NCBI GenBank assembly: GCA_004794785.1
Contig: SJOL01004118.1
Location: 380,944-444,943, forward strand
Origin: Opisthorchis felineus
Taxonomy: Eukaryota > Platyhelminthes > Trematoda > Opisthorchiida > Opisthorchiidae
Length of the DNA: 64,000 nucleotides
Direction of reading: 5' to 3'
Part shown: positions 24,812 through 36,089 of the stretch, one piece after another
How positions within the stretch are numbered: position 1 is the first letter of the stretch
How the letters are laid out: each line of letters begins with the position of its first letter
Program-made: the position numbers and the translations under genes
The notes under the pieces: generated by a model
The model's database searches: none
What the model was told of the DNA's origin: nothing
Seen by the model: the letters and a program-made list of their open reading frames with translations, nothing else

Positions 24812-24912
24812 GAACATAAGGTTGATGGAAAGGACTGCGCCTACCTGATGAGCCCCGACAAGGGCGAAACCGGTCGTGGGCTGTCGAAGAACTTTCAGCA
24901 ACCTTATGAGTA
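24812..24912 (+). ncRNA. hammerhead ribozyme, type I, complete core
   Basis: This is a self-cleaving RNA motif on the plus strand. It has core CTGATGA at 24,845-24,851 and stem II GCCC (24,852-24,855) pairing with GGGC (24,862-24,865). GAAA follows at 24,866-24,869. Stem III is reduced to the palindrome ACCGGT (24,869-24,874), then C at 24,875, after which cleavage is predicted. Stem I is 6 bp: GCGCCTAC upstream pairs with GTGGGC at 24,876-24,881, including one G-T wobble. An outer helix (CATAAGGTTG near 24,815 with CAACCTTATG near 24,899) closes the whole domain. All invariant hammerhead residues that I can check are present. The short self-complementary stem III implies better activity as a dimer or tandem transcript. 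Confidence 0.85.
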
Positions 24913-24929
24913 TTGTATTAAGTCTAAGG

Positions 24930-26915
24930 TTAAGTTTATCAACTGGACTGAAGCACTTTGGTCCCTCTTCCCCACACCATTCACTGAGGCCTTCCCCATC
25001 TTCCTTTCACCTGATGCTCTAGACTTCATTCCTGTTCAGTGTTTTCGTTTACTTTCCAATTCGTCCGCGTCATTTGTGTTGGTTTCGTACCGAGTCCGCA
25101 AGTATCGGGTAAGATACTGATTGCGGTTTGCATATTAAAGCGGTGATATGAACAATAACAGAGTATTTAGCGCTATTATTAGTTGGTGAATACCGAATAG
25201 CATTGGAAGTCAGTTGAACTGACAGGGAAAGAGTTTACGTTTGCTGCAAGTGTGTGTTTACTAGATATTCGCGATCCATTTCCGTGTCACTATGGTGGTG
25301 GATAACTGACTGCTATCCTCAATCGAATAGTCTTCCCACGGTCAATTCTCAACCATGACCCGTGCGACTGATAACGCAACCGACCACAGGCGAGTTTGAG
25401 GTACGCCTGGTCATTCATTTCTTCTGAAAAAATTCTGCTGGATTACAATTTTTGCAGCTAATCTGAGAGCAGTTCAGGGCAGTGCAGTTGGTCATTATTT
25501 GGAGTTTTTCATTATAATAACCGTCGTTATAACAAACACACACTACTTTTTTTCAAGGGCAGCAGGTTGGAGCTAGGTACCATACAGCCTTTGCTTCGTT
25601 TAAAGTCCACCCGTGGTGAACGTCAGAATAGGTCTTTGTATGAATGTGATGCTTGTATGAAGTGAAAAGGTGATAGATTCGCGGGAATTCGCCTTAACTT
25701 ATTTTGCGTAAACCAGCCACAGCCAGAGAGACACAACATTATTTGCACGAACTTGACGTGTGGTTAGTTGGGTTTCTTCCAGCAACCTTACAAAATGAGC
25801 TAAACGACTATGCAAAAATTACTTTTGTAATGAGGTAATCCATCAGAAACTGTTGGTCAGTACAATTCTAACCATCTCACTTTTATCAAAAATACATTCA
25901 CCAGCGGAAAGAAGTAGTGTAGACCCATAGGTTTAAACTTGAATCAGTCAGCTGAAGCAGTAAAAAATAATTAGCAATCTGAGTGGTATTCATTCTCTTT
26001 GTCTTGTTTGGATCCTCATTCTTTTGGGTTCTGATGGAGCTTTTATATTGATGCCTATGAGTTGATTTTTGCCGCTTACCAAAGGAGTTGCTGGCAGGCA
26101 TGAATAAAGCATAAATCTAAAGTCGACTTCCAAATCATCGAAGCTACTGAGTAACAGTTGACCTCACTTCGCGAGTAAGCCTGTATGAGAACAAGTAATG
26201 TCAAACGCCAAACACAGTTCTCTGCTTGGCCGCACACCTATGCATGCCTACGGGCTCACGGCGGGATGTTTGTTAAGTCAACGGTTCACAGCTGCTTCAG
26301 TTATTTATACAAATAGCACCTGAGCATATCCAGTTCTCCTCTGGTCGCCCCGAGGAGTGTCGGTGTACGACTCCGATGAACAACAGAATCGCCTACAATC
26401 CGACAACCTAGTACTTCAGTATTGTGCTCTGAGCTTAATCCCACTCTACCACCCTCCACCATAGATTTTCAGTCACTGTCTCGCTCGTTTTGACATGGCT
26501 CTAACAAAAACGGTACTAATGGCCTCACAAATAGTTTTCCGAATATGTATATTTTTCATAAGGAACCTAATAAATCTGCTCATAGTAAGCACTGTTCCTG
26601 ACATCTGAGGAGAGGCGCCAAATAGGCCCGGATGCGCCTTCTTCCAATCACGTTGTAGAGCAGAGAGGACAGGACTATAATCCATTACTTCAACTAATCA
26701 TATGGATTTGCAGCTGATTGGTGAGAGAGAAAGAACCAATCTACATTCTGGAAATTCAGCCCTATAAAAAATAAGCATAGTAGATGGTCTACGAATAAGG
26801 TGATATCATTTAGTGATTACACCGAAAAAGACCCAACAATTTAGTAAAATTATATTGAGCAGTTAACTAATCATTAATTAAGTGTTCAACCACTGGCCGG
26901 AAGTTTGCAATTTCG
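24930..26915. other. gene-less stretch
   Basis: No gene recognised. A short block near 25,787-25,800 resembles the closing helix of the hammerhead family but is too short to claim. Confidence 0.4.
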
Positions 26916-26919
26916 AAAC

Positions 26920-27005
26920 TGTTTGAGTTTCGTGAGATGCGCACTGTTGGTGATTCCTAACAAGGATGAAACAGCTGTAGAGTGTTTTTCGGCAATTCGG
27001 CACTG
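26920..27005 (+). repeat. SINE family 1 fragment
   Basis: It matches the part of SINE family 1 running from the TTTCGTGAGATGCGC block to the terminal TTTTTCGG block. The tRNA-like head is poorly preserved or missing. Confidence 0.55.
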
Positions 27006-27235
27006 ATTGGCTTCATTGACAGGACGAAATCTCTATTGAGCATTACCAAATCTTCTCATATAACAATCAGTCAGCAATTAACTAATAATAATCTGCATGT
27101 TGTATATAGCTAGAAGAAGAGCGTCTAAGACCGAAGGTGGCTTTTACAGGGGAAACCATTCATTTTAGTGGAAAAATTGGATAATTTGTAATCAGCGTTC
27201 ATCAGAATAAAATAATTTAAAAACTCATCCACTAT

Positions 27236-27725
27236 ACCACCCTTTCGGTGCCTAGCTGCGATGCCACCCGAAGGAAGCACGACAGCCGAGATATTGCCAG
27301 GCTGCCCAAGCCCGATGATTTGGACAGATAGGGTGGGTAGCTGCGCATTGGAGGCGGGTGCGTAAATACAGGTCTGTCAGTGGACTTTTAAGTGGGGGGA
27401 TTGGGAAGGGAGCTATGCATTGAAGGCAATAGCTTGGATGCACGAGCGCCATTGAGGGCGCGACTGGGCCGTGTCTGACAATGTCTCCAACCATTGATGT
27501 GGCCCGTCTCGGGGTCCTCATCCAGGAAGACGGCAATGACCAGCGCAGTTGAGTTCGCTGGTAATGGATTTCACACTTCGCTGCCAAGTTGTTGTTTGAC
27601 CTCCCCTGGCTCGTTTCCACCCTTCGCGTGGTTCTGCAAAAAGAACCCTTCGTGGCCATGCAAACGCAACCTATGCAGTGTGACCGGTCAGTGAGTTCGC
27701 GCCTTAACCACTGAGCTATCTCGAG
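27236..27725 (-). repeat. SINE family 2 with LINE-derived body
   Basis: It is read on the minus strand from 27,725. The tRNA-like head has A-box TAGCTCAGTGG followed by TTAAGG, and the B-box is degenerate. The middle (about 27,470 to 27,318) matches the 3' end of the LINE fragment at 57.94-58.11 kb almost word for word. The last 80 bp (about 27,315 to 27,236) match the SINE tails at 56.7, 61.1 and 63.6 kb, ending in the GGCACCGAAAGGG block. A 135-codon minus-strand open frame here (27,252-27,659) is an accident of this composite. Confidence 0.75.
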
Positions 27726-27729
27726 CTCA

Positions 27730-30700
27730 TGAGAAAATAGTATTTATACGGTTGGTACCTACAAACTATACAATGAACATCTCCAATCTGGGTCGCAATT
27801 ATATGCATTTCCGACTACTCATCCCATCAACTCTCATCAGTTCACATCAGTCTGTTTTGAGTATCCAGACGATGGGAACGTCTGGCCTGTTGTCTGTATC
27901 ACACAAACGATGACAGGTGTCAACTGTTGTTTCACCAGACAGGTATAGTCAGGCAATACTGAGTTCAAGTTTAACGCAAAAACAAAGCATACATTAATTC
28001 AGCTGGTGGATATATCGCCTAGCAATGGATAGCTCATATGTTAGAGTCCCATCCGAAGGAGTCTATCCTTTCATTTCTTTCGGGTTGTTTTTGCCCTTGC
28101 AGACATAGTTTCTCTGGCATTTTGTCAGTGAATTAGAGCTCCTTGTGATGGTATGGAAGCATGTGCTTCCCGGTGGATTATGCAGAAACAGTTTGGAGCA
28201 CCAGGGCATCCAAAACAGTCCGAAGAAAGTAAGCTGATGGCAGACTGTTACGGTAATACCCTTTTAACGAGGAAAACTCACAAGAGAGAACGGTCTCCGT
28301 AGGTCTGAACTTATTTACTGCTGGGAAGCCTTCAGAGAGAAAAACAACTTGCACAAGTCAACGCCTGGCTAAAAGTTGACGAGTACGAATGATACGTACT
28401 TTGGTTCAGTTTCTTAAAGCAGACTAATAGGAGAGTAAAAGTAATGTCATCTGAATCACCTGCAAAAACTTTATCCACCAAATGACTAGGTGAATATGAC
28501 AACAACTGCGGAACTAGTGGTGATACTTCTTTGTACATCCGCATCTATCCAAGCCTTAGTGTATCGGTAGCAAAAGTTAGGTCGATAATTCACTTTTCAA
28601 GTGAAGTCCATCTACGCTGAAAAAAAAAGAAAAATATCATGCAACTAGTGCATCGCTGTTAGATACCAGCAGTGCACATCTCTGGAATGACTAAGAAGCT
28701 CCAAATCTGCGGCCTTCCTGTTGGCAGCCGCACACCAGACCACAGTTCCAAGGGTGGATAATCGTGAGTGTGAGTAACTAGTACATAGGAAGGACACCGC
28801 CACTGTGCTATCAGTCAAATTTCGAGCCACCCAACATGAGTAATCCGCTCAGAGAAAGAATACAAGTCAAGCGGGCTGTCCGTCTAAGAATTCTTCACTT
28901 AAAATACCAGCAAACAGCAGATCATGTGACGTCAACTGCTTGTTTGATAAACTGTGACGCTCTATTCTAAGTGTGACCTCAGCTCAGTGCTGGTGTATCC
29001 CTTTGGAGGTGTACTATATGGTTCAACTACTAACCGGAATGTCGCGGGTTCTAATCACCCTAACGATCCGTGATATGCCCCCTTGTGTTTGGGCAAAACA
29101 GCTGAACAAGTTATCTCGGCTTTTAGGTTTAGATCGACTTGACCAGATTTCACCAGAACGCGAATCCTCAGTGCCTAGTAACAGTAATGTTCACATGGAA
29201 TCAACCAGTTGTGTATGACGGTGAATGCCTGAAGAATCCAACAGTCAAGATTAAGTTGGCGATCATGGTCTAAACTTTACAACTGTAGCCAAAATCAATA
29301 CCAACCGCAATCAGATGCTTTAGGCGAATAGATTTACCGTGTTACAACAAAAACAAGTTCGGTAAACTTTAAACAGGGCCAAATAGTGAAGTAATTTACT
29401 CTGGACACGTGACTGAGTTCTTTAGGCGTCTGTACTGTCAAGAAGACCAAGCGAAATTTCTCCGCCTCATGGGCATTCTCTGTCTCAAGGAGCAACTACA
29501 CACCAAAGCGGCTGTTTGCTACTACACTGTTCATCAGCTGACATGGCATATGTCTTTGAACGTAGCCCAAAAAATGGAGCACTTTTGTAACATCAGTGTT
29601 TACTTCACCAGGGCTACTCAGCTATGAATTGTGACTTCAACTCAATACCGCCCCCTATCAATCCAGCAAGACTTGGTCATTCTGGGGTCGCTTCCAGGCC
29701 TGTCTTCTCTCTGAAATTACTGTTGTTAATTTGGCCAGTAGACAATGGTGTACTCGAACCACAGTGGGCAATTTCGAAAATCAGGGCGATGAAAATAGTT
29801 CATCACCGTTTCCTAAAAATTGTCCTCCTGTGTGGGCACAGTTCTAGAACCTTCCAGCGAGGAAAAAGCTGATATTCATAGCTTTCCGTCTTTTGATTCC
29901 TTCATATTGTCCGAAGGTTTAGTGAACAGTGGGTGTGTCTGGTAGCCAGTGATAGACTTCAAATACTGTTACCCAAATGGTCAGCATCTTCGTCGGTCGA
30001 CTGTGGCAGTGTACTCGTGCACTCGTGAGCTTATAGAATGAAAGTGACCTCTGAAAGGTTAACTTAAGTCTAGCGTAACATTAGGAACAAGCGTTTAGGT
30101 TCGTTTCGCAAATCAACGACTGAATTGTCTCTCATTTCACACAGTCTTCTCTTCCTTCATCCAGTGATCAGTGCTGTTAGGTTTCCTGAAAAACCGCCAA
30201 AACATCGCGTCATTGCAGGCAATAATTGTGATTGCGTAAACTTTTTGCTGGAATACAAATATTTATACCCCGGTAGAACCAGAATAAGACCTTTCCTCAA
30301 AGGTTAACACCATCTTCTGAGTGGTAGCTTTAACTGCAATTCCGAACAGCAGCAACCCAGTGGAATGTCACCTGAGTTCATACAGTTTATGTCTCATCTC
30401 CGTTGAATTCTTCGCAACCAGTGCTTGATTCAAAGCCAAGAACCATGGTCTCAGCCTGCTGTTACAACACCTTCCCCGTAAACTGAATAACATGACTCGT
30501 CATCTGTCTCTTTTTGTGTCGATTTATCCACCAAGATCTGCGAGTTGTACAAGTTTTATTCAGTTGCTCTTATCGTGAACATTCACTGAAGGAAGGATAA
30601 CTGTCCACTGGAGTTTTAGTTTTTCACGCCTGTGTTTCATGCTAAGGTCAAAATGATCCGTGCGCGTACTCCAGCCTATAGCCTTGAAATTGCACATTGC

Positions 30701-31845
30701 GAAATTGCAACTTACTGTAACCCTACACATTTTATCGGTTGGTACTGTGCGGATGAATGTGACTGGCGGCGATGTTCTCTTGAGAACTTCATCTCTGTGC
30801 ATCACACCGATGATTTTAGGACTGTTTTAAGGTATCGATGCTAACTTCAGAAGCCTTCTACAGTGTGGTGCTAGACAGGCCACAGTTGTCGTATCACATC
30901 TTCGACTGTATTGGTAGACTCGTAAAGCTTACAAACGAAGTATTGATCAGACGTTTTTCTGTTAGACTGTTTGAATGAATCATTCTCTATTTCGACAGTC
31001 TAGGCAAGCTGTAGATCCTCAGTCAACATGACAGGATGGCTGTGTCGCTCCATCTTTGTACTGAAAGTCAGTCTGCTCGCCTTTTTGACGCTAGATGGGT
31101 GTTTAAATCCTTTGGGACTGCAGACATATTGGATCGATAGGAACAGACAGCTGTGTGCGCAACCAAACAAAGTATAAGCATTACAAACTGTTTATTTTTC
31201 ACCGCGCACCATAGATGGTACCCATAAACTCCACGTAAAACGTAACCCCCAGCTGTTCGTCCGCCTCATATGGAGAAGAACAAATGCATACCTAAATTGG
31301 AAATAAACACTCTTTGTGCGATAAAACGTCTGTCTGTTGAGTTTTCACTGCTGCGAACACCTGGATATATCCTCAGGAGGAAAGTCTCGATGATTATGTT
31401 GAGGTAACTGTGTGCTAGGGTGTGATTATTGCTGTAGCACCCGTTCGGTGAATAAATTAGAATGTGATGTCTCATTTCCAAGCCCAGAGACAGTTACCAT
31501 GGAACTGCTACTAGTCACAAGTATCGCGAACACGCATTGTGTGAAACTTTAAACCTATTGGTCCGCAAATTCCAACTACGAAGTTTGCACTACAAATCTC
31601 ATCATACATTCTTATGGATGTCTTCAATGCCTGCATGCAATCAGGAAACGAAAAACGAAACGAAACGAAAAATGGAAACAAATTTTTGGGTAATTCTTAG
31701 TTTCCATGTTTGTTTCTGTACCTATGATATATCAGGTGATACAACTGAAAAATTTGCCTTTAATTTTTCCTGCAAAATACTGAAAAATATTTGGTTTGAT
31801 TAGGCTGAGGGGCTGTCGCTTAGCTTCATCATTGGTCGTTCATTG
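27730..31845. other. gene-less stretch
   Basis: About 4.1 kb without a recognisable gene or known repeat. There is a short CGAAA-type tandem near 31,647-31,672. The sequence just before 31,849 looks like an intron end (TTCATTGCAG). Confidence 0.4.
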
Positions 31846-31848
31846 CAG

Positions 31849-32245
31849 ACAGTTCAATTTGTTGACCTTAATGATGTACAACACCTCATATTTGAGTTGT
31901 TGAGTCTGACCGCAGTGGTTTTAAAAGGAATCACATTTCTAGTCGTTCTAGTGGAAAAGTACACAGCCTGGAGACGAAGGTGCCTTCCAATCGAACTCTT
32001 CCTCATCCAGCTTGTCACGGTACTAATGCTTCTTATAGTCAGTATTGAGGCATGGAACTTAAATATTATGACATCATCTGTGCTGCTTTTTATATTGGGC
32101 ACGTGTCAGACTAACTTAGTTCTGAAACTTCATCATTCTGGCTTAAATAGCCATTGTTCTGTCCTGCTGTGTTTAATCTGGATAGTCCAAACCAAAGGAC
32201 GGAAGCACTTGATACAGGCTTCAAAGTTACAAGGGCTCATCAGCG
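31849..32245 (+). CDS. possible exon of a polytopic membrane protein
   Basis: This is a 132-codon open stretch preceded by a good acceptor (TTCATTGCAG) and followed by a donor candidate GTGCGT. It encodes at least three hydrophobic segments: residues about 12-35, 52-68 and 73-87, with a basic loop between the first two. The pattern LKGITFLVVLVEKY...R and the next helix loosely resemble the N-terminal TMD0 helices of ABCC/MRP transporters. That is a faint resemblance only, with no Walker or signature motif in the window. If the donor is used, the phase (1) matches the next open stretch at 32,320. Confidence 0.3.
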
Positions 32246-32319
32246 GTGCGTAAGCTAGTACACTCCTGAAGTTCCTCACGTCTGAGTTTTAATTTTGTGC
32301 CTGTGTTCGTACGACACAG

Positions 32320-32756
32320 GTCTCTACGTCCCGTTGAACACCCTTGCCTGTATTCTAAATTTTGTTCTCCGTGATGCCGTGATTTTCCAGTTTTCGTGGT
32401 CCGACCTTGCGGCCCACATAACCTGTCGCAAACAGGGACAGACCGTCATGTGGCGGACGTCCTTAGATAAGGTCAAACTGATTTACGCAGCCAGCAGTCA
32501 CGGCTTTCCGTGCAAACTTCATGGTGGACATGTGACTGTCCGGCTCGTCGATGCCTGGTTCATACACTGTGTGGACGTGAATTGCGGTCAGATGCGTAGT
32601 GCTGGCAACGACAGAGTGGATAAATGCTGCATTTGTGCCGCAATTCCGGCACAGGCGTTTGAAGTTGATCCTGGAATACTTACTGACTTGGGTCATCCTA
32701 CCGAGACTTACTCAGTCTTTAGGCTGGCATCATTCGATGCACTCAAGTCATCATTG
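32320..32756 (+). CDS. possible second exon, unknown protein
   Basis: This is an open stretch of about 145 codons after an acceptor candidate (CGACACAG), in the right phase to continue from 32,245 across a 74-nt intron, with a donor candidate GTAATA at 32,757. The product begins with a hydrophobic stretch (LNTLACILNFVLRDAVIF) and later has several cysteines (CGQM, CCIC). I recognise no family. The joined frame stays open for 278 codons, which is the main argument for it. Confidence 0.25.
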
Positions 32757-32759
32757 GTA

Positions 32760-35635
32760 ATATGATAAAACTAGTTCCCGTGTCGTCGCCAGCTGTTATG
32801 TAGTCTGCAATAGACTTTCGGAATTGAACCTTCTCTCAAGTCAACATCTAAAGGCGCACACTAAGGAATGACAAGTAGGCCTTTCTAAAGGGACTTCGGT
32901 CTTTTTATTCGTAGTCGGATTTTAGTCGTACGTATTCGACCCTGAAACTGAGGGATGTAGGATATGGTTAACCAGCAGAGAAAAGGAGTCTTCAACTTGG
33001 ATGGTCACCTCATCTGGTCGCGGCCACATTTTTTAGTTTCTCTCTATCCGTGTCTTTGCCAAAATTCGTGACAGTTAAAATTGTGCGTGGATTTGAGATT
33101 GAAGAACAGCAACTTACAAAAAAGATAACCTCTTTAATGGCTCCTTCTCTGGCTTAGACGTATGCAGCACGGATAGAGCCAATTAAAACAGTGAGTAAAC
33201 ACCAATCTTGCTAAGATCTGTAGGCAGTGGTCGAAATCGATGAAGGTGGTTTGCAACTGACGGGTCAAGCGGGGCGGAAAAGTGAATGTTCGTTCAAGTG
33301 AGGCTCAATGTCTGTGCACAAAGCTTGAGTCTGAAAACACTAAATCTTCTGGGAAAAGATGAATCTCACATTTTACATAATTTGGCACCTTGACATGTAA
33401 TTTATACATCGACCCATAAGCATTTTCACTAATGAGGACTGAGACAGTTATAAGGCCTTTAATCGATTCGGTGCTTCTAGACTACATAAAAATTTTAGCC
33501 AAGAAAGGGAGAGGATTGACCAGGTTATCCTTCTGGAAGTTCACCTGACAAGAAGAAATGCTAAGTTCTTCCAGAAACCCATCTAATATGACAAAGCATG
33601 TAGTGGATAGTATATGGGGTTTCGCAGCCTTGCCTTTATGCAACAGAAAGATAACTTTATTCATCGCTCTGCTTCATTAGTCCGACGACACTCTGGATCA
33701 TGAATCAGACATTGTAAGAAACAATAAGGAAGAACACGGTACTCCGATTAGTTGATTTCATGGCACCTGTGGAATAGAACTGAAAATAAGGTGAGTAAGA
33801 CAGTTGAACCGAGGTAGCCGTTTTTAATGATTGCTTTCATAGACGACTTGATAGCCGACATTTTTTAGCGCAGCTATGATGAAGTTTACATTCAGTGTAA
33901 CGAGACCTCAACACCTCTTCTCGAATCTAAATCTCCTGAGTCCACAACAAAAGAATAATTGACAAGGCCGACTTTCTCTCCCCTTGTATAAACTCAGGCT
34001 TGCATCTGAAGCAACTAATTTGGGTGGCATAACCCGGCACTGATCTGGGAAGCGTTTGTGGAAGTTGCTATCTCTGCCTGATCGATTGAAGGTATATGAT
34101 TAATGGGGGTACAGCACTTCGGACGGTTTCACAAATAATACAAAGCCGGTCCAAAACGGTCGGAATACACAATACCACGAGTTTTAAAGGTCTCGTCGTC
34201 TCCCCTCTGATACTCAAACAGATAAACTCATAAACACATACTGAAGTGACCTAACGAGGTAGTTGGTCGTTCAGAACCCGCATTAACAGTGGGTTCGTGA
34301 AGAATTCATTAGTCGAAGACACGAAAAGCTCTAGAACAGGTCTTTGTGGTCTTTGCACCAATCTGCCTTTGAAAGAAATACTAGTTGTTTGTCACCCAGA
34401 CAGTTTGCTCCGGATGTCTCGGTCTGAAGTGTTTCGCAAGGGCTGTAGTGAAACACACCTCCCAGGAGATCCACTTCCTCAACAAGGGTGTTAATTGGAC
34501 ACATCTTCACCGTGGTATCAAGCAGTTCATGAACGAAATTCCGCTTCACTTGAGGGAGATGACACTTCGAAAATGCGTATGCAGATCTTTCCATGTCGCT
34601 TGCATCCAATGACCCCCTATTCTTCCACAAGCAAAAGCTGCAGCAGTTTCTAAACTAATGCTCATATTGCTCCACCATTAGTATGCGAATGAAAGTCAGT
34701 TGCGTGTTCCTACTGGAATGTGGTCGGTTGCTTCTTCTGAAATCTTGATTCGAGGCCTTCCACGACCTTGTCGCGCACCCAGAAACAACTCTCCTACTTC
34801 CGTGAAATGAAGATAAATCGCCACAGCCCACAACTGCTGTGCTGGAACCACCAAGCATTTGTCTAACCAGACTAAAGAACACTGCCTAAAGAGGCTGTCT
34901 CGTGGCATATCCAGAATTTCATCCTAAGCCATCTAGTTGACAAAAGGCATGTAGTCGACTGAGACTTGTCATTTTAGATTGTTTCTCAAGTAACACAAAA
35001 CTGGTTCAAGGACTGAATAATATCCATCTTCTCGCGCTGTGTGCACACAAAAATTTTTTCTCCCTCTCCCGCTGAACTGGTCTAGTGTTGTTCGCCTCCT
35101 ATTCGACCCCAGCATACACCAAGCCGTAACTCCCACACTACTCAGGCAGTCAGCCTTTTTCCTGACTAACACGCAGGCTACCCGATCCCTATAGGTAACC
35201 TACTTTATTATACTTGTTCCTATGTATTATGATAAATCAGTGAATCATTGAGAACTGAAATGCAAAACAACAGAAGTATCCAGGATCAGGGGGGGGGTAG
35301 ATAAAACAGGACTTTTTAAGCCCAATCTTTATCTCCTATGCCATGAAGGTGCATGCTCAAACGCGCCGAAATCGCCTCATTGTCCGAACGATGTAGCAAC
35401 TTTCACGGGAGCAACAAAGTGCATGACTACACACTAAACTAGTCCAACGATGGAGTTTGCTGGTTTCATATTGTGATGACTGGTGAAGGCGCTGAATGTT
35501 CTGGCACAAGTCTTTTGCAATATTCACGCCGACCATTCCGCGCTTGAAAGGAAAGTGAAGGTTAGCTACCTGCCTACTGGACAGTTTGCTTCAGAAGTAT
35601 CGGTTTGAGACCTTTCACCAGAACCATTCCTCAAA
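32760..35635. other. gene-less stretch
   Basis: No recognised gene. Overlapping frames around 34,297-34,908 on both strands were inspected. One minus-strand frame (34,696-34,908) encodes a basic RQGRGRPRIKI stretch, AT-hook-like, but this is too little to call. Confidence 0.35.
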
Positions 35636-35639
35636 AGGT

Positions 35640-36075
35640 TCATTTCCTTAACTAAGGTGTTTGCTGAACAAGCTTTCACTATTAGCGAAATAGACTCATT
35701 TGCACACCTATTTGGCTTTGACGGGAGACTCACCTGGAACCCAACTGGATATCTCGTTTATGATGTTTTTAAGCAACTGGCTGCACCAGGCCGCCTCATT
35801 TTTCAGTTGGCACGATATTCGAGATATCGCGATACATTGTATAGATGAAATACATCACTCATTTGGTTGCAGAAAATTCTTCAACAGATCACGACCGATT
35901 TCGTCCTTCTTCGGGCTCATCAGGTAGGTGTGGTCCCCGAATTTTCGTCAACCTTATGCTCTACTTGAACCTAAATTGCATGAAATTAGCGAAATACACT
36001 CATTTGCACACCAGTTTGGTTTTGACGGGAGACTCACCTGGAACCCAGCTGAATCTCTCGTTTTTGATGTTTTTA
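35640..36075 (-). repeat. hammerhead-family tandem array, about 1.4 units, period 304 bp
   Basis: On the minus strand a complete unit (from 36,072 down to about 35,770) is followed by the start of a second. The same block, reading GACTCACCTGG on the plus strand, occurs at 35,727 and 36,031, giving a period of 304 bp. The unit carries one ribozyme (35,870-35,965), so a tandem transcript cleaved at each unit would give monomers of about 304 nt. This is the best preserved tandem copy in the window and defines the family unit. Confidence 0.85.
35870..35965 (-). ncRNA. hammerhead ribozyme, near-complete, weakened stems
   Basis: On the minus strand the core CTGATGA (plus 35,917-35,923) and GAAA (plus 35,899-35,902) are intact. 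The predicted cleavage triplet GTC also remains. Stem II has one mismatch (GCCC against GGAC), and stem I keeps only the first three pairs because its 3' strand reads GTGATC instead of GTGGGC. Cleavage may be slow or lost. Confidence 0.65.
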
Positions 36076-36089
36076 CGTTTTCACTATCC

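Noticed and set aside
27252..27659. 135-codon minus-strand frame
   Set aside because: It crosses SINE and LINE-tail sequence and is an artefact of the composite repeat.
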